The notes beneath the pieces are model-generated. The model did not search any database, was not told the origin of the DNA, and worked only from the letters and a program-made list of their open reading frames with translations. Both the position numbers and the translations under genes were made by a program. This document shows positions 55,340 to 63,209 of a stretch of 64,000 nucleotides of DNA, one piece after another; the first letter of the stretch is position 1; each line of letters begins with the position of its first letter. This stretch comes from Chloroflexota bacterium. GTDB lineage: Bacteria; Chloroflexota; UBA11872. The stretch is taken from assembly GCA_026708035.1 (NCBI GenBank), contig JAPOVQ010000003.1, positions 28,258-92,257 on the forward strand, written 5' to 3'.

Positions 55340-55978
55340 ATGGACTCTGGACCCGAGGTTCTGATCTCGGCTATCGAGCATTACGCTTACTGTCCGCGGC
55401 AGTGCGCCTTGATCCACGTGGAACAGACATTCGACGAGAACCTATTCACTATGCGCGGCCGGCTGGCGCACGAGCGAGCGGACTCGGGCGAGACCACTAG
55501 TGAGGACGGCGTACGCGTGCTGCGCAGCGTGCCGCTGTGGTCGGAGCGGCTGGGTTTACGCGGTCGGGCCGACGTAGTGGAGATGCGGCCCGAGGGGCCG
55601 TATCCCATCGAGTACAAATCGGGCGGGCGTCGCACGCGCCCGGCTGAACTGCAGCTCTGCGCCCAGGCCATGTGCCTAGAGGAAATGCTGGACACGGCCG
55701 TTCCACGCGGCGCCGTCTACCTGGTGCGCACGCGGCGGCGCGAGGAGGTAGCGCTGACCACGGACTTGCGCGCCGAAACGCGAGAGGCCATCCACGCGGT
55801 CCGCCGCACGCTGGACGCGCAGCGGCTGCCCGAGGCACCAAACGACGCGCGGTGCCCCAAGTGCTCGCTGATCAACGCCTGTCTGCCTTCGGTGGTGGGC
55901 GAGCCATTCCGACTGCGCGGACTCCAGGGTGCGCTGTTTCGTCCGTTGCAGGCGGGCGCGCGAGTGGGTGAGGATTGA
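55340..55978 (+). CDS. cas4: Cas4 exonuclease, C-terminus encoded by a CRISPR-repeat-like sequence
   Basis: A 212-residue protein. Four cysteines for the iron-sulfur cluster are in 'YCPRQCALIH' and 'CPKCSLINACLP' (near 174-184). The RecB nuclease core is 'GRADVVEMRPEGPYPIEYKS' (Asp and E-x-K). Cas4 trims prespacers and defines their PAM end together with Cas1-Cas2. The last 11 codons and the TGA stop (residues 'LQAGARVGED') lie inside a 37-nt repeat-like unit (55945-55981), which suggests that the unit arose in, or was captured at, the gene's end. Confidence 0.93.
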   Translation: MDSGPEVLISAIEHYAYCPRQCALIHVEQTFDENLFTMRGRLAHERADSGETTSEDGVRVLRSVPLWSERLGLRGRADVVEMRPEGPYPIEYKSGGRRTRPAELQLCAQAMCLEEMLDTAVPRGAVYLVRTRRREEVALTTDLRAETREAIHAVRRTLDAQRLPEAPNDARCPKCSLINACLPSVVGEPFRLRGLQGALFRPLQAGARVGED

Positions 55979-56053
55979 AACGAGCACGGCATCGATGGCA
56001 ATGAATTCCTCGGTGAGTTGCACCCGGTCGCACGCCCGAACGAGGATCGAAGC
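55945..56053 (+). CRISPR. Degenerate repeat-spacer-repeat unit across the cas4/cas1 junction
   Basis: Unit 1 (55945-55981, 37 nt) starts GTTGCA and ends TGGGTGAGGATTGAAAC exactly like the array repeat; only its middle differs. The spacer-like segment is 55982-56016 (35 nt). Unit 2 (56017-56053, 37 nt) starts GTTGCACCC and ends GAGGATCGAAGC. Unit 1 encodes the Cas4 C-terminus and unit 2 ends 3 bp before the cas1 ATG. The dimensions equal those of the array (repeat 37, spacer 33-35). Confidence 0.85.
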
Positions 56054-56056
56054 CGG

Positions 56057-57088
56057 ATGCATGAGCTGCTGAACACGCTGTACGTGCTGACGCAAGGCGC
56101 GGTGTTGAACCTGGAATCGGACACAGTGCGCGTGCGCATAGAGGGCGAAACCACGTTGCGGGTTCCGTTGCTACGGCTGGATGCGATTGTGGTGTTTGGT
56201 CGGGTGACGGTGACGCCATTTCTGATTCAGCGCTGCGCGGCGGACGGGCGCGGTCTAGTGTGGCTGGACCGGCGCGGGCGCTTTACCGCTCGGGCGGAAG
56301 GTCCGCTGCGCGGAAACGTGCTTCTGCGTCGCGCTCAGCATCTGGCGCTGTCGGACCCGGACGAACCGTGGCGCATCGCTCGACAGGTCGTGGCCGGCAA
56401 GGTGCAGAACAGTCGGGCGCAGTTGCTACGGGCAGCACGGGACGCCACAGCCCCCGAGGCAGCCGGAGCGCTGCGCGAGGCTGCCGAGCATATGGCCGAG
56501 GGCTTGCGTCGGTTGCGGGACGCCGACGACCTGGACGTGATCCGCGGCGAAGAAGGTTTTGCGGCGCGCACCTACTTTGGTGCCTTCGAGCACATGCTGC
56601 GAGGCGACCGCGAGACATTCGGCTTCGACCGCCGCACCCGCCGTCCGCCACGTGACCCGGTCAACGCGGTCCTGTCCTTCCTGTATGCGCTACTGCAGGC
56701 TGAGTGCGCCGGAGCCGCCGAAGGTGTGGGGCTGGACCCGCAGGTTGGGTATCTGCACGGGTTGCGGCCCGGCCGCCCCGCGCTGGCGCTGGACTTGATG
56801 GAGGAATTGCGTTCATTGACTGTGGATCGGCTGACCCTGACCCTGATCAACCGGCGGCAACTGAGCGGGAGCGACTTTGAGCAGCTTCCGGCCGGCGCGG
56901 TGCACTTGAACGAGTCTGGCCGTCGCACGGTGATTGCGGCGTATCAGCGGCGCAAGGAGACTGACGTGACGCACCGCGTTCTCAAGCGCAAGGTCCCGCT
57001 GGGTCTGGTTCCGCATGTGCAGGCGCGTCTGTTGGCTCGCCACCTTCGCGGCGACCTGCGCGACTATCCGCCTTTCCTGATCGCCTGA
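56057..57088 (+). CDS. cas1: Cas1 integrase (type I-C)
   Basis: A 343-residue protein from ATG 56057 ('MHELLNTLYVLTQGAVLNLE'), the usual I-C Cas1 start and length; a TTG at 56018 would add 13 residues encoded by the degenerate repeat and is unlikely. The catalytic Glu is in 'GEEGFAARTYFGAFEHML' (near 165) and the His and Asp in 'GYLHGLRPGRPALALDLMEE'. Cas1 with Cas2 inserts new spacers at the leader end. Confidence 0.95.
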   Translation: MHELLNTLYVLTQGAVLNLESDTVRVRIEGETTLRVPLLRLDAIVVFGRVTVTPFLIQRCAADGRGLVWLDRRGRFTARAEGPLRGNVLLRRAQHLALSDPDEPWRIARQVVAGKVQNSRAQLLRAARDATAPEAAGALREAAEHMAEGLRRLRDADDLDVIRGEEGFAARTYFGAFEHMLRGDRETFGFDRRTRRPPRDPVNAVLSFLYALLQAECAGAAEGVGLDPQVGYLHGLRPGRPALALDLMEELRSLTVDRLTLTLINRRQLSGSDFEQLPAGAVHLNESGRRTVIAAYQRRKETDVTHRVLKRKVPLGLVPHVQARLLARHLRGDLRDYPPFLIA

Positions 57089-57102
57089 GGGGATATTGGG
57101 AC

Positions 57103-57393
57103 ATGGAACTGTTGGTGACCTACGATGTGGCAACCGACACGGCGGCAGGCCGGCGACGCCTCCGGCGTGTGGCGCAGGTGTGCCAAGCCTACGGCCAGCG
57201 CGTTCAGAAGTCGGTGTTCGAATGTGTGCTGATTCCTATGCAGTTGGAACGGCTCAAGGATCGGCTGGCTGCGGAGATCGACCCCGAGTGCGACAGCCTG
57301 CGGTTCTATCGTCTACGCGAACCTCATGCGCAACACATCGAGATCATAGGCCAGCGTCCCAAACACGACATTCGCGACCCGCTGGTGCTATGA
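57103..57393 (+). CDS. cas2: Cas2
   Basis: A 96-residue ferredoxin-fold protein with 'LLVTYDVATDTAAGRRRLRR' (Asp8 region) and 'KSVFECVLIPMQLERLKDRL'. It forms the core dimer of the Cas1-Cas2 integrase. It ends 173 bp before the first array repeat. Confidence 0.95.
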   Translation: MELLVTYDVATDTAAGRRRLRRVAQVCQAYGQRVQKSVFECVLIPMQLERLKDRLAAEIDPECDSLRFYRLREPHAQHIEIIGQRPKHDIRDPLVL

Positions 57394-57566
57394 GCGCCGC
57401 GAACCGCTGGCGACTCCCCGAACCCAGGCAGGTTCGCGCCGATACGCGACGCCCAGACACTGCTGTACTCCCCGTTCAACCCAGATTCCGGCTTTTGGCG
57501 CACCAAAAAACTGTCCTGCTACCCTCAAAAGGCCTCCACCAGGGCGTAAATCGCCCATGAGGGACG
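57394..57566 (+). promoter_or_regulatory. CRISPR leader
   Basis: The 173-bp stretch between cas2 and the first repeat holds no gene. It lies on the side where repeats are identical, the mark of the leader end, and should carry the array promoter and integration signals. A poly-A/T-rich patch (CACCAAAAAACTGTCC near 57500) is the only locally AT-rich part. Confidence 0.7.
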
Positions 57567-57888
57567 GTTGCACCCAGTCTTCGGACTGGGTGAGGATTGA
57601 AACGCCATAGCCGTGCGAATCGAGGATGAGCGGATCGTTGCACCCAGTCTTCGGACTGGGTGAGGATTGAAACCCGTCCTTGTCGCGGTTGAGGCGAATC
57701 TGCGGCTTGTTGCACCCAGTCTTCGGACTGGGTGAGGATTGAAACAGACCGAGCGCTTCCGCGCCGAGTACAGCCGCCAGTTGCACCCACTCATCGGCCT
57801 GGGTGAGGATTGAAACGAGTGCGAACCGTTGCGGTACATGGATACGAGCGTGTTGCACCCGGTCTCACTACCGGGTGAGGATTGAAAC
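57567..57888 (+). CRISPR. Type I-C CRISPR array, 5 repeats and 4 spacers
   Basis: Repeats of 37 nt at 57567, 57637, 57709, 57780 and 57852; spacers of 33, 35, 34 and 35 nt. Repeats 1-3 are identical and contain a 9-bp hairpin CACCCAGTC-TTCG-GACTGGGTG capped by a TTCG tetraloop, then GAGGATTGAAAC. Repeat 4 has changes in the loop side of the stem. Repeat 5 has CACCCGGT...ACCGGGTG, a paired change that keeps the stem. The leader is on the cas2 side, so repeats 4-5 are the old, diverged trailer end. 37 nt is longer than the common I-C length of 32 nt. Confidence 0.97.
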
Positions 57889-57951
57889 CATATCGATGCA
57901 GCATCCATGGCGCAGCTGCAGGGACCTACGTCAGATGCCCAGGCGCGGGAC

Positions 57952-58758
57952 CTACGCCCACCACAGCCCCAGGGTGAGGACTCTGCGCACCCAGCGCCGC
58001 AGCTCGCGCCGGGCCCGCTCCGTCTGCAGGTCCGCCAGCGCCCGCCGCCGCCAGCGCAGATAGCCCTCCCGCTCGGACGGATGGAGCGCATACGTGTCCG
58101 GCGGCAGGGTCAACTCATACTCCCCGATCAGGGCGATCTCCAACGCCATGATCCGCTCGCGGGTCTTCACCTGGTCGAGCTTCGTCCCAGCCTCGCGCCG
58201 GCGGTTCAGCCGCCGCCACTCCACCACCGCCGGCATCCCCGGACCGTACGAGACCTCTTCATTTGGATGTGGCTCCGCGGTGACCACGCCGAAACGGCTC
58301 GAGTCGCCATACGCCCAGCAGCGCCGCTCCTTCTCCGTGACCCCGGCCCCGGCGACCGTCCGCGGGCCCTGGCCCCGCGCCAGCCGCGCCACCGAGCGGG
58401 CCGGCGCCGCCACCGCCTGCCGATCACTCCCGCCGTCGTCCGGGCCGCGCCGCTCACGCTCCACCGCCGCCACCCGCGCCTCCAGCTCCGCCAGCCGCTG
58501 GGCCAAGGCCTGAATCTCGTCCCGCTGCTGGGTCGCGGTGGTCTCGCGGTCGGCCAGTTGCCGCCGCTCAAGAGCGTCGCGCATGCGCCGCGACAGCCGG
58601 CCCGACTCAACGACCTTGACGAGGGTGCGGTAGTTGACGCCCAGCGCCTGCGCCGCCTTGAGTCGGCCCTCGGCGTGCACCAAGTCGTCCAGTAGGGCCA
58701 AGAGCTGCGCGTCCGCCTCGCGGCGGCCGCGCGCCTCGGTCGGGAGCTGGCCAGTCAT
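57952..58758 (-). CDS. HTH/coiled-coil protein next to the CRISPR array
   Basis: A 268-residue protein. An N-terminal helix-turn-helix of Fis-like type ('RLKAAQALGVNYRTLVKVVE') is followed by a coiled coil (about residues 75-105, 'EIQALAQRLAELEARVAAVE') and a basic C-terminal region. The architecture suggests a DNA-binding, dimerising regulator. It points toward the end of the array, 63 bp away. No defined family; could belong to the adjacent mobile region. Confidence 0.65.
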   Translation of the reverse strand: MTGQLPTEARGRREADAQLLALLDDLVHAEGRLKAAQALGVNYRTLVKVVESGRLSRRMRDALERRQLADRETTATQQRDEIQALAQRLAELEARVAAVERERRGPDDGGSDRQAVAAPARSVARLARGQGPRTVAGAGVTEKERRCWAYGDSSRFGVVTAEPHPNEEVSYGPGMPAVVEWRRLNRRREAGTKLDQVKTRERIMALEIALIGEYELTLPPDTYALHPSEREGYLRWRRRALADLQTERARRELRRWVRRVLTLGLWWA

Positions 58759-59089
58759 CCTGTCGGCCTTCGTTCAAGACACTGGCTCCCGTCCGCCGCT
58801 GGCCAGCGCCACATCCGCCGGGAAGCGCCCCCTGCATTTCTGCAATTCTCGTTGCAACCGAGCCTTATGCGGGGGTACTTGCTGGCGTGCAGCCCGCCGC
58901 TCGCATGGCCCCCGCCTAAACCTGATCCACGACGCACGTGCACTTGTGCAACTTTCCTTGATTATCTGTACGCCCCCATGACATCACGCGGCGTCCGCAC
59001 ACGTGTAGACCTTGTGGGGGGAGCCTGTGCACAGGTCCCCCTTACACGCCATGACCTCGGAGCGGGCGGGACGTCATGCTCACCGGCCG
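58759..59089. other. Intergenic stretch before the broken recombinase
   Basis: About 330 bp with no supported gene. The N-terminal catalytic domain expected for the serine recombinase downstream is not recognisable here, so it was either deleted or has decayed beyond recognition. Confidence 0.5.
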
Positions 59090-60429
59090 AGCCGCGCGGA
59101 CCCACCGCGACCCTGCCCCACCAAACCCTCGCCGACCGGCAAGCTTTTGGAAGCGAATAGCGAGAGCGTCGGTGAGTCTTTCTCAGCGCACCTGGCCCAG
59201 GAGGTCACCCGTGGCATGCGTGACGCTGCGTCCCGTGGCTTCTGGGTGGCCGGCCGGGTGCCGTATGGTTGCGACAAGATCCTGGTGCAGGATGGGGCCA
59301 ACAGACGCCCGAAGCTGCAACCCAATTCGCCAACGTCTCCGATGGTCCGGCGCATCGTCGCCATAGCGGCGTCCGGCCGCAGCGCTCTTGACATCACCGC
59401 GACCCTCAACGCTGAGGGCATCGCCAATCCCACCGGCCGGCTGTGATCCACGACCGGCGTCCACAACACCCTCCGCAACGAGGCGGACACCGCACGCTGG
59501 TTTGGGGCACACATGCGAAGGACAAGCCAAGCCGAGGCGGGTGGAGCCAGCATTCTCCACCATCACGTCCAAGGCTTAGGTCCGCCGGGTGAACCGGACG
59601 CTGCGCGCAGGGACACCCGGGAGAACGCACCCCCGCCGGATGCGCAGCTCCCATCTGCGCAGCAGCATAGTCAGGTGCCAGCGGTGCGACTGCGCACGCT
59701 CGAGCCAGGACGCCAAGAGCGGGCAGTTTGCCTCCGACGTCTCCCCGTCGCTGATCAACCGAGGCCGCGGGGCCTACGATGACCCCAGACTCATCGCCCG
59801 GCGTTTCGAGGCGATGGTAGTGGGGACGATTTGGGAGAACTTCCCGACCGAACGAAGTACCAGGACGTTTGTACAGCTGGTGGATGAGGCGATGGACGGG
59901 GTGGCCCGGCAGCAGCGCCAGCTGCCGGCGACCATTGAGGTGGAACTCGTGGACGTGAAGCGCAGGCTGGACCGGCTCAATGGCCTGGCGGAGACCACGG
60001 CCTCGACATCGACGACCTCAAGCCCCGCACCAAGAGCTACCGAGCGCGGCAGGCGAAGCCTGGGGCTCCGGCGCCGGAGGTCCGGGGGCGACGCTGTCAG
60101 CGCGGCGCATCGTCCTAGACGACGTGGAGACCAGCACCGCCCACGCCCAGGACCGGCGGACGTTCCCGAACGAGCGTGAGTTGACGGACCGTCGAGCCTT
60201 CATCCGGAGCTCTGTCAACGAGATCATCGTGATGTCGGACCATGCCCTCCTCCACTCTACCATTCCGATGGCGGACGCTAGCCGCGTAGGGGACATCAAT
60301 GCCGTCGAGGTCGCACTCCACGGCCCGCAACGGTCGACCGTCAAAAGTCGTGACGCCAACAATAGCTTGACGCGGCGAGCCCGCCGGACGACGATCAAAC
60401 TCGTATTCGGTCAAACGCAATCTACGTGA
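59090..60429 (+). pseudogene. Large serine recombinase, truncated and broken
   Basis: Recombinase-domain sequence is readable in pieces: 'SPTGKLLEANSESVGESFSA', 'LAQEVTRGMRDAASRGFWVA' and 'SALDITATLNAEGIANPTGR'. A TGA at 59444-59446 then sits where a Trp codon (TGG) is expected. After a frameshift near 59515 the sequence continues in the next frame through a zinc-ribbon remnant ('CQRCDCARSSQDAKSGQFAS', second Cys pair lost) and a coiled-coil region ('MDGVARQQRQLPATIEVELV'), with another frameshift near 60000. It ends at 'FGQTQST' and TGA 60427. The N-terminal resolvase domain with the catalytic serine is missing. Confidence 0.85.
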
Positions 60430-60667
60430 GGTCTGCAACCATCCGTGCTACCGATCACGTTCGGTTCGATCGGTTCGATACGCACACACTTCGCATGGCC
60501 CTGGCCGTCATTTCGCTTGGCGGTGGGGCTGGCGTGCATGGGTGGCGCTCCCATCTCGCCGGGGATCGCCCAAGAGGCCGTGCAGCAAAAGTCCGTGGCC
60601 ACGCAAGATCCGATCGTCGCATGCCTGGAAGCCTATACTTCGGCTGAAACAGAAAGTCTGCCTCGGC

Positions 60668-60838
60668 ATGGCGATCTTCGTGTTCATCGTCTCGGCTGTC
60701 GCGCCGGGCGTGTTTCTTGGACAGTTGGTCACGGTCCACTACTGGCGGCAGGTCGCGATCAGACAGGGAGTACAGGTGGAGACTCGCGACCTGCCGATTG
60801 AGGAGACGATGGTCAAGTCAATTGCGACGTCACCATGA
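60668..60838 (+). CDS. Very small membrane protein
   Basis: 56 residues from ATG 60668 ('MAIFVFIVSAVAPGVFLGQL'), one membrane helix at the start and a polar tail ('VQVETRDLPIEETMVKSIAT'). The frame is open further upstream without protein-like composition. It precedes two or three other tiny membrane proteins in the same direction. Confidence 0.5.
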   Translation: MAIFVFIVSAVAPGVFLGQLVTVHYWRQVAIRQGVQVETRDLPIEETMVKSIATSP

Positions 60839-60856
60839 TGGCGCAGGTAGGAGTTG

Positions 60857-61006
60857 ATGAGCTTTGACGTTCCTCCGCCAATACCAGACGATCTGCCACC
60901 CGATGCCGAGTTGGCTTCGTGGTTCGGCGGGAGCTCGTGGGGTGTTCGAGGTGGCCTCCTCGTGCTGGCTGTAAGCAGCTTCGTCATGTGGGGCGTCAGC
61001 GGATGA
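60857..61006 (+). CDS. Very small membrane protein
   Basis: 49 residues from ATG 60857 ('MSFDVPPPIPDDLPPDAELA'), with an acidic Pro-rich N-terminus and one C-terminal helix ('GGLLVLAVSSFVMWGVSG'). A GTAGGAG site 5 bp upstream is a good ribosome binding site. It starts 18 bp after the preceding small gene. No family known; the layout (soluble N-tail, single C-terminal helix) suits a tail-anchored peptide. Confidence 0.55.
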   Translation: MSFDVPPPIPDDLPPDAELASWFGGSSWGVRGGLLVLAVSSFVMWGVSG

Positions 61007-61143
61007 TTGCCTGCCGGGGCCAGCTTCTCACACATCTAGGCGAGGGCTAGGTACGAGAGTAATGCATGAAGTCCGGGGTCGGAGCCGCAACGACGGCGAG
61101 CCCGAATATCGCGCTTGGCGCGTTAGTCCGATAAACTTCGATC

Positions 61144-61350
61144 GTGAATTTTACCGCACATATCGAGGTCTCAACGCAGATTATGCGAACCATTGAATTT
61201 GTGACTGTCGCAACCACGCAAGTTCCTTCAGTCTTGCCGGTGGCGCTTCTCGTGCTCTTACCAACCATTCCATTGATTGCCTTGTTGTGGTTGGGAATCG
61301 AGGAAATTTGGTGTCTATATGCAAAGCATCAAGCAATTGAATTGCGATAA
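61144..61350 (+). CDS. Small membrane protein
   Basis: 68 residues with a strongly hydrophobic centre ('VPSVLPVALLVLLPTIPLIA', about residues 27-50) and a polar C-terminus. It lies 8 bp before the next small membrane gene. AT-richer than the main chromosome. Function unknown. Confidence 0.5.
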   Translation: MNFTAHIEVSTQIMRTIEFVTVATTQVPSVLPVALLVLLPTIPLIALLWLGIEEIWCLYAKHQAIELR

Positions 61351-61358
61351 AGTGGCTA

Positions 61359-61565
61359 ATGAAACGTAGCGCAATCGTCCGTGTGAGTGCGGTGGCTCTG
61401 GCCGTGCTTTTGTTTTTTGGCTACCTGGGCTTTACCGAGCTTCGAGTGTACTTGCTTTACAATATCAACTGGCAAGCCATCGCCAGGGTGAATCAGGTGG
61501 AGAAACGACTTTTGGACCTTGAAGCGCGACTATACGAAGTTGAGGATCGCCAGCGTGTACGGTGA
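61359..61565 (+). CDS. Small membrane protein with coiled coil
   Basis: 68 residues: one N-terminal helix ('VSAVALAVLLFFGYLGF') and a coiled-coil tail ('NQVEKRLLDLEARLYEVEDR'). The size and design resemble phage or element spanin- and holin-like accessory proteins, but no family can be named. The following frame begins inside its end (GTG 61555). Confidence 0.6.
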   Translation: MKRSAIVRVSAVALAVLLFFGYLGFTELRVYLLYNINWQAIARVNQVEKRLLDLEARLYEVEDRQRVR

Positions 61566-61701
61566 TCCTTACCGGCCGCCAAAGCGGGAGAACCAATCCA
61601 CTATTGATTATCTGCGAGAGCAAGTGTTTCGCGGGTGCCAAATGCCGATCATCACGCTTGCCATTCTGTTCATTGCCGTAAAGAAGGCCCTGCGCAGGTA
61701 G
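61555..61701 (+). CDS. Very small membrane protein
   Basis: 48 residues from GTG 61555, overlapping the previous stop by 11 bp; a TTG at 61519 would give 60 residues. A polar N-terminus ('GDPYRPPKRENQSTIDYL') and one hydrophobic helix ('MPIITLAILFIAVKKALRR'). Its end merges into a terminator-like hairpin. Confidence 0.5.
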   Translation: MYGDPYRPPKRENQSTIDYLREQVFRGCQMPIITLAILFIAVKKALRR

Positions 61702-61718
61702 GCCCACGCAGGGCCTTC
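61683..61718. terminator. Bidirectional terminator-like hairpin
   Basis: Perfect 12-bp arms GAAGGCCCTGCG (61683-61694) and CGCAGGGCCTTC (61707-61718) with a 12-nt loop, lying exactly between the converging small-protein run and the secreted-protein gene. No T-run follows on the plus strand, so efficiency is uncertain. Confidence 0.75.
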
Positions 61719-61728
61719 GCTCGAAGTC

Positions 61729-62382
61729 CTAGCTGCTCGGGTTCGCGGTTCCGTTCGCGTACTGCACTTTGTTGATCGTCACAGTGATTGGGTCGTTACA
61801 CGTTGCTGTTCCAGGAGCCTCCACACTATCGGGGAATTTGCAAATTGCGTACTTGCCCCACGCAGTGTCCGAATGCGACCACTTGTTCTTTCCTCCACCT
61901 GTACTCCCACCGCCGTCACCACGGTCGTCAACAAATGCGCCAAGCCACCACGGCGGCGCAACGCCGGGATTCCATTCGTAGTCGAAGTCGGGGTCATTCG
62001 TAATGATGCTGCCGTTGTAGCACCAGTACGTTTCCGACCAAAGCTCCCACACCGTAAACGGTCCGTATCGCTCAAAGCGCGTCACTCGGTGGCGTGAGCA
62101 CTCCGAACCATTGCTCATCAGCACGTCCACGTTGAACGCGCTTGGGATCTTGGTGCTTGACAGTGGGATGACTTCAAGTTCAACGTACGTGAACACCTGC
62201 CGTGACGGAGGATCGCCTTCCGGCTGCAACGGCTGACCGGTCAGTGGCGGGATATCCATAAAGGCGAGATCGTCAGGCGGTTCGGGTATCGGACCCTTCG
62301 CATACACGGTCCCGATCAACAGAGACGCGCCAACTGCTGAGGTCAGCAGGGCAAACACTATCCGGAGCACTGATTGCCACAT
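61729..62382 (-). CDS. Secreted hypothetical protein
   Basis: 217 residues from ATG 62382, chosen because GAGGAGGATTGCC (a strong ribosome binding site) precedes it. A signal peptide ('MWQSVLRIVFALLTSAVGAS', cleavage after about residue 29) is followed by a Cys-containing beta-rich domain, with four cysteines that could form two disulfides, and a Gly-rich linker ('DDRGDGGGSTGGGKNKW'). No family recognised. Confidence 0.7.
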   Translation of the reverse strand: MWQSVLRIVFALLTSAVGASLLIGTVYAKGPIPEPPDDLAFMDIPPLTGQPLQPEGDPPSRQVFTYVELEVIPLSSTKIPSAFNVDVLMSNGSECSRHRVTRFERYGPFTVWELWSETYWCYNGSIITNDPDFDYEWNPGVAPPWWLGAFVDDRGDGGGSTGGGKNKWSHSDTAWGKYAICKFPDSVEAPGTATCNDPITVTINKVQYANGTANPSS

Positions 62383-62939
62383 GGCAATCCTCCTCGGCTC
62401 TGCCCGCCAGGAGAATCGCCGTTGATCCTGACTCCAGCGAGCCATGAACCACCAAGAACGTACAGACAATCGGCGCGGCCGTCAACGGGGAGCTGCCGGC
62501 CGCGTCAAATTCAGTCGCGAAGCACTTCAGACTGCACGCCCTCGTGCTAACCTTGGTCGGATTTGAAGCGTTGATTCCGTCGCGCGCGCCAGGCTGCGCC
62601 GCATGGACCCGTGGCGCGCCGCCGCTCACTCACCCGCGCGAAGCCGATCGAATCCGTACGCATGGGAACGCGAAATGCCGATACCGACGAAGTCCCAGGT
62701 AGGGTAGCCACGGCTGTCGAGAAACGTGGCCTTGCCTTGGGCGACGCCATCGCCAAAGCGTGGCCCGACTTCGCCTAGAACCACGCGCGTCGTCCGCGAA
62801 ATGCATCGAGGCAAGCTTGCTGGGAAGGTGGTGGCCTCGTTACCCCACTGCGCGCGTGCTGCCTTGAGCCCTCCTCCTGCCCGCACGACTTCGCCGAGCA
62901 GTGCCAGATATTGGAGCTTTTGTCAACCAGGCTATATAA
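62383..62939. other. Region with gene debris
   Basis: About 560 bp without an intact gene. A minus-strand frame (62626-62886, 'RTTRVVLGEVGPRFGDGVAQ' and 'GYPTWDFVGIGISRSHA') is protein-like and may be a fragment of a lost gene, but no family is identified. Confidence 0.45.
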
Positions 62940-63209
62940 TCCCCCGCAGTTGCCCTGCATTTCTTGCATTACAACTACATTCGACCGCATGGCACGTTGA
63001 CGGCTGCCGCACATGGCAAGCCTACGACGCCTGCAATGGCAATGGGATTGCTTGAACGTCCAATGAGCTTCCTTGATTCTATTGAAATCCTTGAAGAAGA
63101 CGAAGACACGGCTGCCGATGTTGCGTTACGAAGGAAAGACTTGCGACGTCATATCCACAGAGAGTCTATCCACTGGCAGCCCCTAGTCTTTTGCCTGAGA
63201 TACGTCTAA
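62940..63209 (+). pseudogene. DDE transposase C-terminal fragment
   Basis: After an in-frame TAA at 62937 the frame reads 'AVALHFLHYNYIRPHGTL' and 'PTTPAMAMGLLERPMSFLDS', the characteristic end of DDE/integrase-core transposases (Y-N-x-x-R-x-H and T-P-A-M-A). Everything upstream, including the catalytic acids, is missing. The tail after about 63060 is extra. A degraded insertion sequence. Confidence 0.75.

Noticed and set aside
58829..62970. Short repeat CCCTGCATTTCT near 58829 and 62953, considered as element attachment sites
   Set aside because: Only 12 bases agree, and the second copy lies within the transposase fragment's coding sequence.
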